This document shows positions 6,793-12,527 of a stretch of DNA of 12,527 nt, piece by piece. The notes beneath the pieces were generated by a model. That model searched no databases. It saw only the letters and a program-made list of their open reading frames with translations, and was not told where the DNA came from. How positions within the stretch are numbered: position 1 is the first letter of the stretch; the number at the start of each line of letters is the position of its first letter. Location: positions 1,335 through 13,861 of the forward strand of contig DIZZ01000083.1 in the NCBI GenBank assembly GCA_002428045.1. The letters run 5' to 3'. A program made the position numbers and the translations under genes. This stretch comes from Verrucomicrobia bacterium UBA6015. GTDB taxonomy: Bacteria; Verrucomicrobiota; Kiritimatiellia; UBA8416.

Positions 6793-7884
6793 ATGTCGAT
6801 GATGCGCGAGATCCTGGAAAAGGCCGTCCGTGACAAGGCCTCGGATATTCACCTCAAGACCGGACAGGTACCCTTCTTCAGGTGTAGCGGGCATCTGCGC
6901 GAAAGCGGCTTCGAAGCGCTCGATGAAGCTTTCATGCGCGAACTGGTCAACGATATCGTACCTCCGCATCTGCTGGAAGTGTATAACCGCGAACACGAAA
7001 CCGATTTCTCACACGCCGAGCCGGGCATCGGACGCTTCCGTGCCAACGTGTTTAACTCCCAAGGCGCTCCAGCCCTGGTGATGCGGTACGTCAAGGACAA
7101 GATACCGACGGTTGAACAACTACGCCTGCCACCTCAGATCCGCAAACTGGCCCAAGTCGAACGTGGCATCATCCTGATGGCCGGAACCACCGGCAGTGGT
7201 AAGTCAACCACCTTGGCCGCGATTATCGGCGAGATCAACCGCACCCAGTGCCGACGCATCATCACGGTCGAGGATCCGGTGGAATATGTGTTCGACGATA
7301 TCAAGTCGCTGGTTACCCAGCGCGAGGTGGGGCTGGATACCCCCGGGTTCGAAAGTGCGCTCAAACATATGATGCGCCAGGATCCTGACGTCATCCTGAT
7401 CGGCGAAATGCGTGATTCCACCAGTATCCGCACCGCATTCCTTGCCGCCGAAACAGGACATCTGGTGCTTTCCACCCTGCATGCAGGGACCGCCGATCTG
7501 GCCATCCCCCGCATGATCGACGTGTTTCCCAGTCATGAACGCGAGAATGTCCGTATGGCCATCGCCGCCAACCTGCACGCCGTGGTCTGCCAGCGCCTCG
7601 TTCCCGATGTCGACGGCGGGGTCATCCCGGCGGTGGAAATTATGATCAACACCTCGACCGTGCGCAAGCTGCTGGAACGGGGGCAGCTTGATGTGCTGGC
7701 CGCCGCTATCGCCACCGGGCGCGAGGATGGCATGCAGACATTTAACCAATCGATCTATGACCACATCCGCAGCGGGATTTGCAACGAGACCGAAGGCATG
7801 GCCAACGCCACCAATCCGGAATCGCTGCGCATGAACCTGCAGGGTATATTCCTCGATGAAGGCAGTCGCATTCTCGGTGGTTAA
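6793..7884 (+). CDS. pilT: PilT/PilU-family type IV pilus retraction ATPase
   Basis: A 363-residue cytoplasmic hexameric AAA-type motor ATPase that drives retraction of type IV pili (twitching motility, DNA uptake). The N-terminal PAS-like domain begins with the family hallmark KASDIHLKTG (15-24). The motor core has Walker A GTTGSGKST (131-139), the Asp box TVEDPVEY (158-165), Walker B VILIGEMRD (200-208) and the His box TGHLVLSTLHAGTA (221-234), then GMQTFNQS at 313-320. The C-terminal AIRNLIRE motif typical of PilT is altered to TVRKLLERG (289-297), so the protein may be a PilU-like paralogue. AAGGAG (6780-6785) sits 7 bases before the ATG. No pilin, PilB or PilC gene is nearby; it is embedded between an LPS permease and a ketoacyl synthase in one apparent operon. 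Confidence 0.93.
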   Translation: MSMMREILEKAVRDKASDIHLKTGQVPFFRCSGHLRESGFEALDEAFMRELVNDIVPPHLLEVYNREHETDFSHAEPGIGRFRANVFNSQGAPALVMRYVKDKIPTVEQLRLPPQIRKLAQVERGIILMAGTTGSGKSTTLAAIIGEINRTQCRRIITVEDPVEYVFDDIKSLVTQREVGLDTPGFESALKHMMRQDPDVILIGEMRDSTSIRTAFLAAETGHLVLSTLHAGTADLAIPRMIDVFPSHERENVRMAIAANLHAVVCQRLVPDVDGGVIPAVEIMINTSTVRKLLERGQLDVLAAAIATGREDGMQTFNQSIYDHIRSGICNETEGMANATNPESLRMNLQGIFLDEGSRILGG

Positions 7885-7907
7885 CCCGAGCGAAGGAGCA
7901 CTCTTCC

Positions 7908-9155
7908 ATGTCAACATCACGCCGCGTCGTCATCACCGGCCTAGGCACGGTATCCGCCCTAGGGTTCAACGAAAACGAACTCTGGGCGCAAATGATTGCC
8001 AGACAAACCGGGATCCGAACGATCAAGCACTTGGATACCTCCGAACTGAAAACCACGGTGGGCGGGGTCATCGACCGCGATGCGTTCAAGGACGCTCTGC
8101 TGGCGATCCGCCTACGGTACACCGACCTCACGGTGGACAGTGCGATCCTCGCCAGCGATCAGGCACTCAGGCAGGCGGGCCTGATCGTGGCGGATACGCC
8201 CCCCGAGCCTCAGCCCATCGCCACGCTGTTCGGAACCGGCATCGGCAGTGTCGAGAGCTATTACAAGTCGGTCTGCAGCTATATCGAGAAGGGCACCAAG
8301 GGGATTCGCCCCACCACCGTGCCCCGCTGCATGGCTAACGCGATCTGTTCACAAATTGCCATTCGCTACCGGCTGACCGGGCCGAACTATGTCGTAACGG
8401 CGGCCTGCACGTCGTCTACAACAGCCATCGGCATTGCCTTCCGTATGATCAAGGATGGCTACATCGACAAAGCGTTGTGCGGGGGGGCCGACACGATCTT
8501 CGATCCGATGACGCTGGCGGCGTGGGATCGGCTGGGCATGATGTCGCGCGATCCCGCCCCGATTCGAGCCTGCCGCCCATTCGATCGAGATCGTGCTGGC
8601 TGCGTGGTGGGCGAAGGGGCAGCCGCACTGGTGCTTGAAACGCTGGAAAGCGCCCAGGCAAGGGGGGCCACCATTCGTGCCGAGCTCTGCGGCTACGGAG
8701 AATCCTCCGATGCCAGGCATATCACCGCCCCTGATGCCGAAGGCCAGGCGCGCGCCATCCGCGATGCCTTGGCCTCGGCAGGCATCGCAGCCGATGCGCT
8801 GGGCATGATCAGCGCCCACGGAACCGCCACCGTCATCAACGATCTGACCGAATGTCAATCCGCCAAAATGGCGCTCGGGACCGCAGTCAGCACAATCCCC
8901 ATCGCCGCGCAAAAGTCGTATTTCGGGCACCTGCTCGGCGGTTCCGGAGCCATTGAAACACTAGCCACGGTGTTATCGCTCGAAACGGGAATCATCCCGG
9001 CCAACCTGAACCTTGAGACCCCGGATGAGGCCACCGCAGGGCTGTGCCTTGTGGGCAACACCTCTACCCCGCTGCAACGCCCGTACGCGCTGAAAAGCAG
9101 CTTCGGGGTCGGCGGCAACAACGGCGTGCTGGTCTTGCGCCGATACTCGTGCTGA
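7908..9155 (+). CDS. fabF: Beta-ketoacyl-ACP synthase, FabF-like (KAS II type)
   Basis: A 415-residue thiolase-fold condensing enzyme that would extend an acyl-ACP with malonyl-ACP in the cytoplasm. The catalytic set matches E. coli FabF at nearly the same numbers: nucleophile C167 in AACTSST, H304 in SAHGTAT, K336 and H341 in KSYFGH. The gating loop reads SFGVGGNNG, so the Phe of the usual SFGFGG is replaced by Val401. The active-site and HGT surroundings (AACTSSTTAIG, HGTATVINDLTE) are also not the housekeeping FabF wording. The gene stands alone without acpP or fabG, as third gene of the LptF/LptG-pilT operon, 23 bases after pilT, with AAGGAG at 7893-7898. It could be housekeeping KAS II or a specialised synthase for an unusual fatty acid or envelope lipid. 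Confidence 0.88.
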   Translation: MSTSRRVVITGLGTVSALGFNENELWAQMIARQTGIRTIKHLDTSELKTTVGGVIDRDAFKDALLAIRLRYTDLTVDSAILASDQALRQAGLIVADTPPEPQPIATLFGTGIGSVESYYKSVCSYIEKGTKGIRPTTVPRCMANAICSQIAIRYRLTGPNYVVTAACTSSTTAIGIAFRMIKDGYIDKALCGGADTIFDPMTLAAWDRLGMMSRDPAPIRACRPFDRDRAGCVVGEGAAALVLETLESAQARGATIRAELCGYGESSDARHITAPDAEGQARAIRDALASAGIAADALGMISAHGTATVINDLTECQSAKMALGTAVSTIPIAAQKSYFGHLLGGSGAIETLATVLSLETGIIPANLNLETPDEATAGLCLVGNTSTPLQRPYALKSSFGVGGNNGVLVLRRYSC

Positions 9156-9253
9156 CCTTCTGTGAGTGATACTGTGAGTGTATAGAATACAAAATGAGAC
9201 CTATCATTTTTCTGAAAATCACTCAAAAAACGTCGAGATCAGAACGTCTGAAT
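9156..9253. other. AT-richer convergent intergenic spacer
   Basis: This spacer lies between the ketoacyl synthase and the decayed end of the minus-strand cluster and is clearly more AT-rich than its flanks. It holds a tandem repeat (9160-9183), a weak 7-bp inverted repeat AAAATGA/TCATTTT (9191-9197 and 9204-9210) ending in T, and a long-range TGAGTGAT/ATCACTCA pair (9163-9170 and 9218-9225). Any of these may contribute to termination, but none is a convincing intrinsic terminator. Confidence 0.4.
9160..9183. repeat. Two-copy 12-bp tandem direct repeat
   Basis: CTGTGAGTG occurs at 9160-9168 and again at 9172-9180, a 12-base period just after the ketoacyl synthase stop codon. Two copies could arise by replication slippage; no function is claimed. 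Confidence 0.6.
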
Positions 9254-9427
9254 TTACAGGCGGTAGCCTCGCTGCTCACGCAGCGCCAGGATCGCGATCA
9301 TGCGTTCGGGCTCGACATCCGGCAAACGCGTCTCGCAGAAATGGCAGATGGCAGTCTCGCAGCGCTCCCCCCAGCAAAGCCCTGCCGTGACGAAGGGCAC
9401 GGTCAGCGTCGTTGCTTTCGTCAATGT
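9254..9427 (-). pseudogene. Short Cys-rich reading frame, probable remnant of an unrecognised gene
   Basis: On the minus strand a frame of 57 codons runs from just after a TGA at 9430-9428 to a TAA at 9256-9254. It contains a compact cysteine cluster, C-x4-C-x4-C-x2-C, within LCWGERCETAICHFCETRL, then a charged helix-like end (VEPERMIAILALREQRGYRL). Third codon positions are strongly G/C, as in the real genes nearby. There is no ATG at its front; possible starts are a TTG at 9424 or a GTG further in, both without a clear Shine-Dalgarno. It may be the 3' end of a gene whose front was lost together with the back of the ACR3/BASS permease gene, or a complete tiny metal- or Fe-S-binding protein. 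I do not recognise a family. Confidence 0.3.
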
Positions 9428-9429
9428 TC

Positions 9430-9879
9430 ATGGGGCTTCGTCGCGGAGGGGGCCGCTCCGAGCCGATCAGCAGGCCGAACACGGTGATCTTGATAGCGTC
9501 CGCCACGTTGCCGCGGGCCATGCCGGTCCACGAGATCGTCATACCTGAAGTCGGCAGCAGGCTGGCCAGCAGCAATCCCAGTGCGGCATCGGGGGAGTCC
9601 GGGAAAAAGAGTTTCCCGATCAGCAGGGCGCAGAGCGGGATGACCGTGAAGTTGAGAAGCTGCGTCACGACCTGGACCTTCAGGTCCCCGCCCTCCACGA
9701 TCTTCCTGCGCTGGAGGGTTACCATCATCGGATAGACCATCATGAACGTCAACGGCATGATCAGCCCTTTGAGCGGGCGGTGACGCATCAATCTGCAGGC
9801 CGGTTACAAAACCGGCCAGCATCATCAGCGGGATCACCACGGTCAGGTTCTTCTGGCGAAATGAAAGGCGTTTTAACAT
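9430..9879 (-). pseudogene. Broken ACR3/BASS-family permease (arsenic-resistance-protein-like)
   Basis: This is the N-terminal third of a bile acid:sodium symporter/ACR3-superfamily membrane permease, members of which export arsenite or move organic anions. The ATG at 9879 follows GAGGGA and opens MLKRLSFRQKNLTVVIPLMM up to about residue 32. The homologous sequence then continues in a different frame from about 9780 (LKGLIMPLTFMMVYPMMV, then VTQLLNF, LASLLPTSGMTISWTG, AIKITVFGLLIGS) until about 9459. One extra base in CCGCCCGCTC would explain the first break. After 9459 the family resemblance stops and the second frame runs to a stop at 9276. Intact relatives have about 300-350 residues and ten TM segments, so two thirds are missing. 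LPTSG stands where ACR3 arsenite pumps have a conserved Cys (APCT), so arsenite is not assured as the ancestral substrate. Confidence 0.7.
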
Positions 9880-9952
9880 ACGTATCCCTCATCACCCGAA
9901 TCGCGAACGCAACGCACGCAGAATCGTAGTAGGCGGCGGATCATTCCTGTCC

Positions 9953-11824
9953 TTACCGGACGTCGTTGCAGGCATCCACATCGTTTTCGGGAAACATCAT
10001 GGCCATACCAAACTCCATTTGGAACTCAGGGTCAAGGGAAAGATCGACATGTTCAGTCGTACGCCCCAGTTGACTGGCCAATTCGCGTTCGTCGGCTGAA
10101 AGCAATGCGAGCTGCGCGCCCAGGGACGCGGCATTGCCGACGAAATGGATCCGGCGACAGGCGATCTGCGGCAGCAGGCCGATGCGCCGCGCATTGTTGC
10201 GGCGGATGAAATTACCGAAGGCCCCCGCCAGCAGCACGCTGCCCAGATCGGCGGGCTCCAATCCCGCCCGGCGCAGCAGGATGTTGATGCCTGCCCGGAT
10301 GGCGCCGGTGGCCAGTTGCAGTTCGCGTACATCCTTTTGCCAGAGATAGACCGGCTCTCCGGATCCCGACACCTCGGCCGCGACCAGCAGGAAGTTAACC
10401 TGTCCATTGATCTCGATCAGCCGGGCGCGCAGCGCGGGGGATATCCCATCCGGTGCCTCGTCGGCGGACAGTATGCGTCCGGTCTCGTCGATCAGCCCCT
10501 TGCGCAGCAGTTCGGCGGCGGCATCAATCAGGGCTGTGCCGCAAAGGCCCACGGGCCTGGCATTGCCAATCACGTTAAGGATGACATCCTCGCCCAGGAT
10601 GACCTTTTCAATCGCCCCGGCGGTGGCTCGCATCCCCTGCACGATCCGAGCCCCCTCGAACGCCGGGCCGGCGGCGGCGGACGTCGCCTGCATCCGCCCG
10701 TTGTGCGCCAGGACGATCTCACCATTGGTGCCAATGTCCACCAGCAGCGTAGCCTCCCCGGTCTTGTCGAGTCCGGATGCCAGCATACCCGCCACTGTAT
10801 CGCCGCCCACAAATCCACCAATCTGCGGGAATATATAGACCTCGCCGCCGGGGTTGACCGGCAGCCCCAGCGTCTGTGCGGATATCGTCAGGGCACTGCT
10901 GAAGGCCTGGACGAACGGAACCTCGCCCAGTGCCGACGAGTCCAGCCCGCAGAGCAGTTGCTGCATGGTGGAGTTGCCGGCAATGGCAACCTCGTAGATA
11001 TGACGCGTATCGACGGATGCCTGTTCCCCAAGCTTCTGGATCACGGAACGGATGGCGGTCAGCGCGGACTGCTGCAACTGCGCCAGGGCACCGTCGTTTT
11101 CGCGGATCCGCGAGATTCGCGAGATCACATCATCGCCGAATGAGACCTGCGGATTCATGGTGGAGGCAACCGCCTTCTCCTGTCCGCTGACCAGGTCGAA
11201 GAGCGTTCCGACCACGGTGGTCGTACCCAGATCGAAGGCGACGCCATAGGCGGTGGCGGAGGTATCGCCCGCTTCCAGGCCGATCAGTCTTTTGCCGGCG
11301 AGGACCGCCGTACCCTGCCAGTTTTGCCCGCGCAGGAACCCGGCCAGCTTCTGGAGCAGGTGAAACGGTATGGTTACCTCCCCGATGACCGACTTCAGTC
11401 GTTCCACATCAGAAACCGCACTGTCCCTGGAAGGTGGATCCAGATGGAAATATGTTTTACGGATGACTGGATTCAGCACCGCGCTTCGCCCGGCGTGGGA
11501 CGTGAGGATCTGCTGGGCACCTCCAAAAAGCGACTCGGCAGGTATTTCGACGGTTAGCGGCCCTACTATGTAGGTGCGGCAGGCCAAGCGGTAGCCCTGC
11601 TGCACCTGTTCGGCGGAAAGCGCCTGAAGGTCGGCAGCGGATGGCGGACACTCGCCGCTGACAATCCTTACCCGGCACTTTCCACAGGTGCCCCGTCCCC
11701 CGCAAGGCGTCTGCAGCGCCACGCCAGCGCGGCCCGCCGCTTCCAGCAGCAGGGTTCCCGGCAACGCGAATACACTGCGACCGCTAGGCTGGAAGGTGAC
11801 TTTGATTTCATTTTGCTTGTTCAT
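9953..11824 (-). CDS. [2Fe-2S] ferredoxin-ASKHA ATPase, RACo-like corrinoid activation protein (DUF4445)
   Basis: A 623-residue cytoplasmic protein of the reductive-activator family, members of which couple ATP hydrolysis to one-electron reduction of inactive Co(II) corrinoid proteins. An N-terminal plant-type ferredoxin domain (about 5-98) has four cysteines in the right order, C41-x5-C47-x2-C50 and C82. A linker region follows, then the large C-terminal ASKHA domain with phosphate-1 motif FDLGTTTVVG (197-206), GNSTMQ (283-288), phosphate-2 motif LVDIGTNGEI (361-370), AGPAFEGARI (385-394) and LAGAFGNFI (532-540). Length and order match Carboxydothermus RACo; the C-terminal 4Fe-4S module of RamA is absent. 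The frame also permits a GTG start at 11836; neither start has a good Shine-Dalgarno and I prefer the ATG. It follows the YeeE/YedE pair on the same strand after 56 bases. No corrinoid protein or methyltransferase is visible, so its partner is unknown. Confidence 0.92.
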   Translation of the reverse strand: MNKQNEIKVTFQPSGRSVFALPGTLLLEAAGRAGVALQTPCGGRGTCGKCRVRIVSGECPPSAADLQALSAEQVQQGYRLACRTYIVGPLTVEIPAESLFGGAQQILTSHAGRSAVLNPVIRKTYFHLDPPSRDSAVSDVERLKSVIGEVTIPFHLLQKLAGFLRGQNWQGTAVLAGKRLIGLEAGDTSATAYGVAFDLGTTTVVGTLFDLVSGQEKAVASTMNPQVSFGDDVISRISRIRENDGALAQLQQSALTAIRSVIQKLGEQASVDTRHIYEVAIAGNSTMQQLLCGLDSSALGEVPFVQAFSSALTISAQTLGLPVNPGGEVYIFPQIGGFVGGDTVAGMLASGLDKTGEATLLVDIGTNGEIVLAHNGRMQATSAAAGPAFEGARIVQGMRATAGAIEKVILGEDVILNVIGNARPVGLCGTALIDAAAELLRKGLIDETGRILSADEAPDGISPALRARLIEINGQVNFLLVAAEVSGSGEPVYLWQKDVRELQLATGAIRAGINILLRRAGLEPADLGSVLLAGAFGNFIRRNNARRIGLLPQIACRRIHFVGNAASLGAQLALLSADERELASQLGRTTEHVDLSLDPEFQMEFGMAMMFPENDVDACNDVR

Positions 11825-11880
11825 GTTATTTCTCACGCGGGAATGGCCAGGCCATCAGGCCGCCTTCCATGACCTTTTAA

Positions 11881-12408
11881 CTACAGCTTCTTCTTTTCGA
11901 ACCAGGCGAACAGGGCGATAAACACCGCGCTCAGCACCACGATCCATACCCAATGATTGATCCCCGTGGCCGAGGCCAGCGTGATTCTCCCGAAATCACC
12001 CCAGCTCAGTAGGGAATCCTTGATCAGCGGATAGGCTTCCGCATAGACCGCCGCCCCGGCCAGCATCCCCAGCACGGCCCAGACGGCGTGCCAGCGGCCT
12101 TCGCCAATCGCGCCAACGGACGTTCCGGGGCAATACCCCGCCACTGCCCAGCCGATACCGAAGAGAAGACCGCCGACCAGGTTGGCCGCGACAAACGTTC
12201 CCTTGATGCTCATTTTTATCAACCCCATGTCCACCAGCAGGTGGATGCCGATCATGCCGACAATAATCGCCGAAAGCATGAACTTGAGAATCGTCATGTC
12301 CTTGAGCAGCATCGCGCCGACCTGTTTTTCAAAGCGCAGTACACGTCCCTGCTGCAGCAGCGCCCCGAACAACACTCCCGTCACCAGTCCCAGGATCAGT
12401 TCCTTCAT
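11881..12408 (-). CDS. YeeE/YedE-family membrane protein, second half (DUF6691-like), putative sulfur-compound transport
   Basis: A 175-residue inner-membrane protein with about four or five hydrophobic segments (about 3-18, 40-61, 71-97, 107-126, 151-170). The signature GWAVAGYCPGTSVGAIGEG (86-104) with Cys93 is that of the YeeE/YedE family, whose characterised member TsuA takes up thiosulfate through a path lined with cysteines. Single-chain relatives are about twice this long. Here the family is split into two genes, and this one carries the second CPG-containing half. GGGAGGT lies just before the ATG, and the ATG overlaps the previous stop codon (ATGA), indicating translational coupling and a heteromeric product. 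Substrate could be thiosulfate or another sulfur or selenium species; the sequence does not decide. Confidence 0.85.
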   Translation of the reverse strand: MKELILGLVTGVLFGALLQQGRVLRFEKQVGAMLLKDMTILKFMLSAIIVGMIGIHLLVDMGLIKMSIKGTFVAANLVGGLLFGIGWAVAGYCPGTSVGAIGEGRWHAVWAVLGMLAGAAVYAEAYPLIKDSLLSWGDFGRITLASATGINHWVWIVVLSAVFIALFAWFEKKKL

Positions 12409-12527
12409 TTCACACCTCCCTTGCGATAGATCAGATTCGCCACCAGCACCCCCGTGCCGAAGAACCCAGCCATGGAGATAAAGCCGCTGACCGACAGTTG
12501 CATCAGCCCGCTCAAGCCGTGTCCGCT
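12405..12527 (-). CDS. YeeE/YedE-family membrane protein, first half (partial, N-terminus outside window)
   Basis: Only the last 40 codons are inside the window. They begin in frame at the edge with SGHGLSGLMQLSVSGF, a YeeE/YedE motif that normally follows a cysteine in GCPSGHGLSG-like sequence. One more hydrophobic segment and the basic end YRKGGVK follow. The TGA stop (12407-12405) overlaps the ATG of the next gene by ATGA. With that gene it makes a two-subunit version of the sulfur-compound transporter. The cysteine itself would lie just beyond the edge and is not seen. Confidence 0.8.
   Translation of the reverse strand, partial: SGHGLSGLMQLSVSGFISMAGFFGTGVLVANLIYRKGGVK

Noticed and set aside
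9191..9211. AAAATGA/TCATTTT inverted repeat as the terminator of the ketoacyl synthase operon
   Set aside because: The stem has almost no G-C pairs, so it is too weak to call a terminator; noted only within the spacer entry.
10145..11143. 332-codon plus-strand frame opposite the ASKHA gene
   Set aside because: Antisense to the conserved ATPase motifs; low-complexity Gln/Arg/Gly/Asp-rich translation typical of shadow frames in GC-rich DNA.
11837..11880. GGCC-rich partial palindromes between the YeeE-like gene and the ASKHA gene
   Set aside because: Stems are short and interrupted; no convincing hairpin, operator or riboswitch.
11881..12527. Selenoprotein or selenium-specific transport cassette
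   Set aside because: YedE relatives occur in selenium loci, but there is no in-frame TGA, SECIS-like element or selD/sirA-like gene in the window.
1..12527. CRISPR arrays, tRNAs, rRNAs, insertion sequences, phage genes
   Set aside because: No regularly spaced repeats, cloverleaf sequences, transposase motifs or terminal inverted repeats were found by reading both strands.

Overview
The window looks like chromosomal DNA of a Gram-negative, probably anaerobic or facultative bacterium. It is moderately GC-rich. An LptF/LptG-type lipopolysaccharide-export permease and a PilT-family pilus ATPase imply an outer membrane. The long phosphoglycerate kinase, the SecG with a Pro/Ala-rich tail and the RACo-like ferredoxin ATPase would fit a member of the PVC superphylum (for example Kiritimatiellota, Lentisphaerota or Verrucomicrobiota), but this placement is an inference from gene style. 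I see no rRNA, tRNA, CRISPR array, transposase or phage gene.

Layout. Bases 1-812 (minus) hold the 5' part of rpsA, cut by the window edge. A divergent intergenic region with one candidate promoter in each direction separates it from an orphan NarL/FixJ-type response regulator (1076-1768, plus). That gene converges on a minus-strand glycolysis and secretion operon transcribed in the order gap, pgk, tpiA, secG (5491 down to 1792). A GC-rich inverted repeat lies over the regulator's stop codon between the two converging units. The gap-pgk gap holds a strong hairpin with a possible competing pairing next to the gap stop codon.

From 5670 to 9155 (plus) three closely spaced genes form an envelope-themed operon: an LptF/LptG permease, a PilT/PilU-family ATPase, and a FabF-like ketoacyl synthase whose gatekeeper Phe position carries Val. 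A short AT-richer stretch with a tandem 12-bp repeat follows.

From 12527 down to about 9254 (minus) lies an accessory-looking cluster. It contains two translationally coupled YeeE/YedE-type sulfur-transport membrane proteins (the first cut by the window edge), a complete [2Fe-2S]-ASKHA protein of the RACo/DUF4445 corrinoid-activation family, a broken ACR3/BASS-type permease, and a 57-codon cysteine-rich reading frame that may be a gene remnant. This is the least conventional part of the window. It couples putative sulfur-compound uptake to an ATP-driven low-potential electron donor, yet no corrinoid protein or methyltransferase is visible. Its distal end appears to be decaying.
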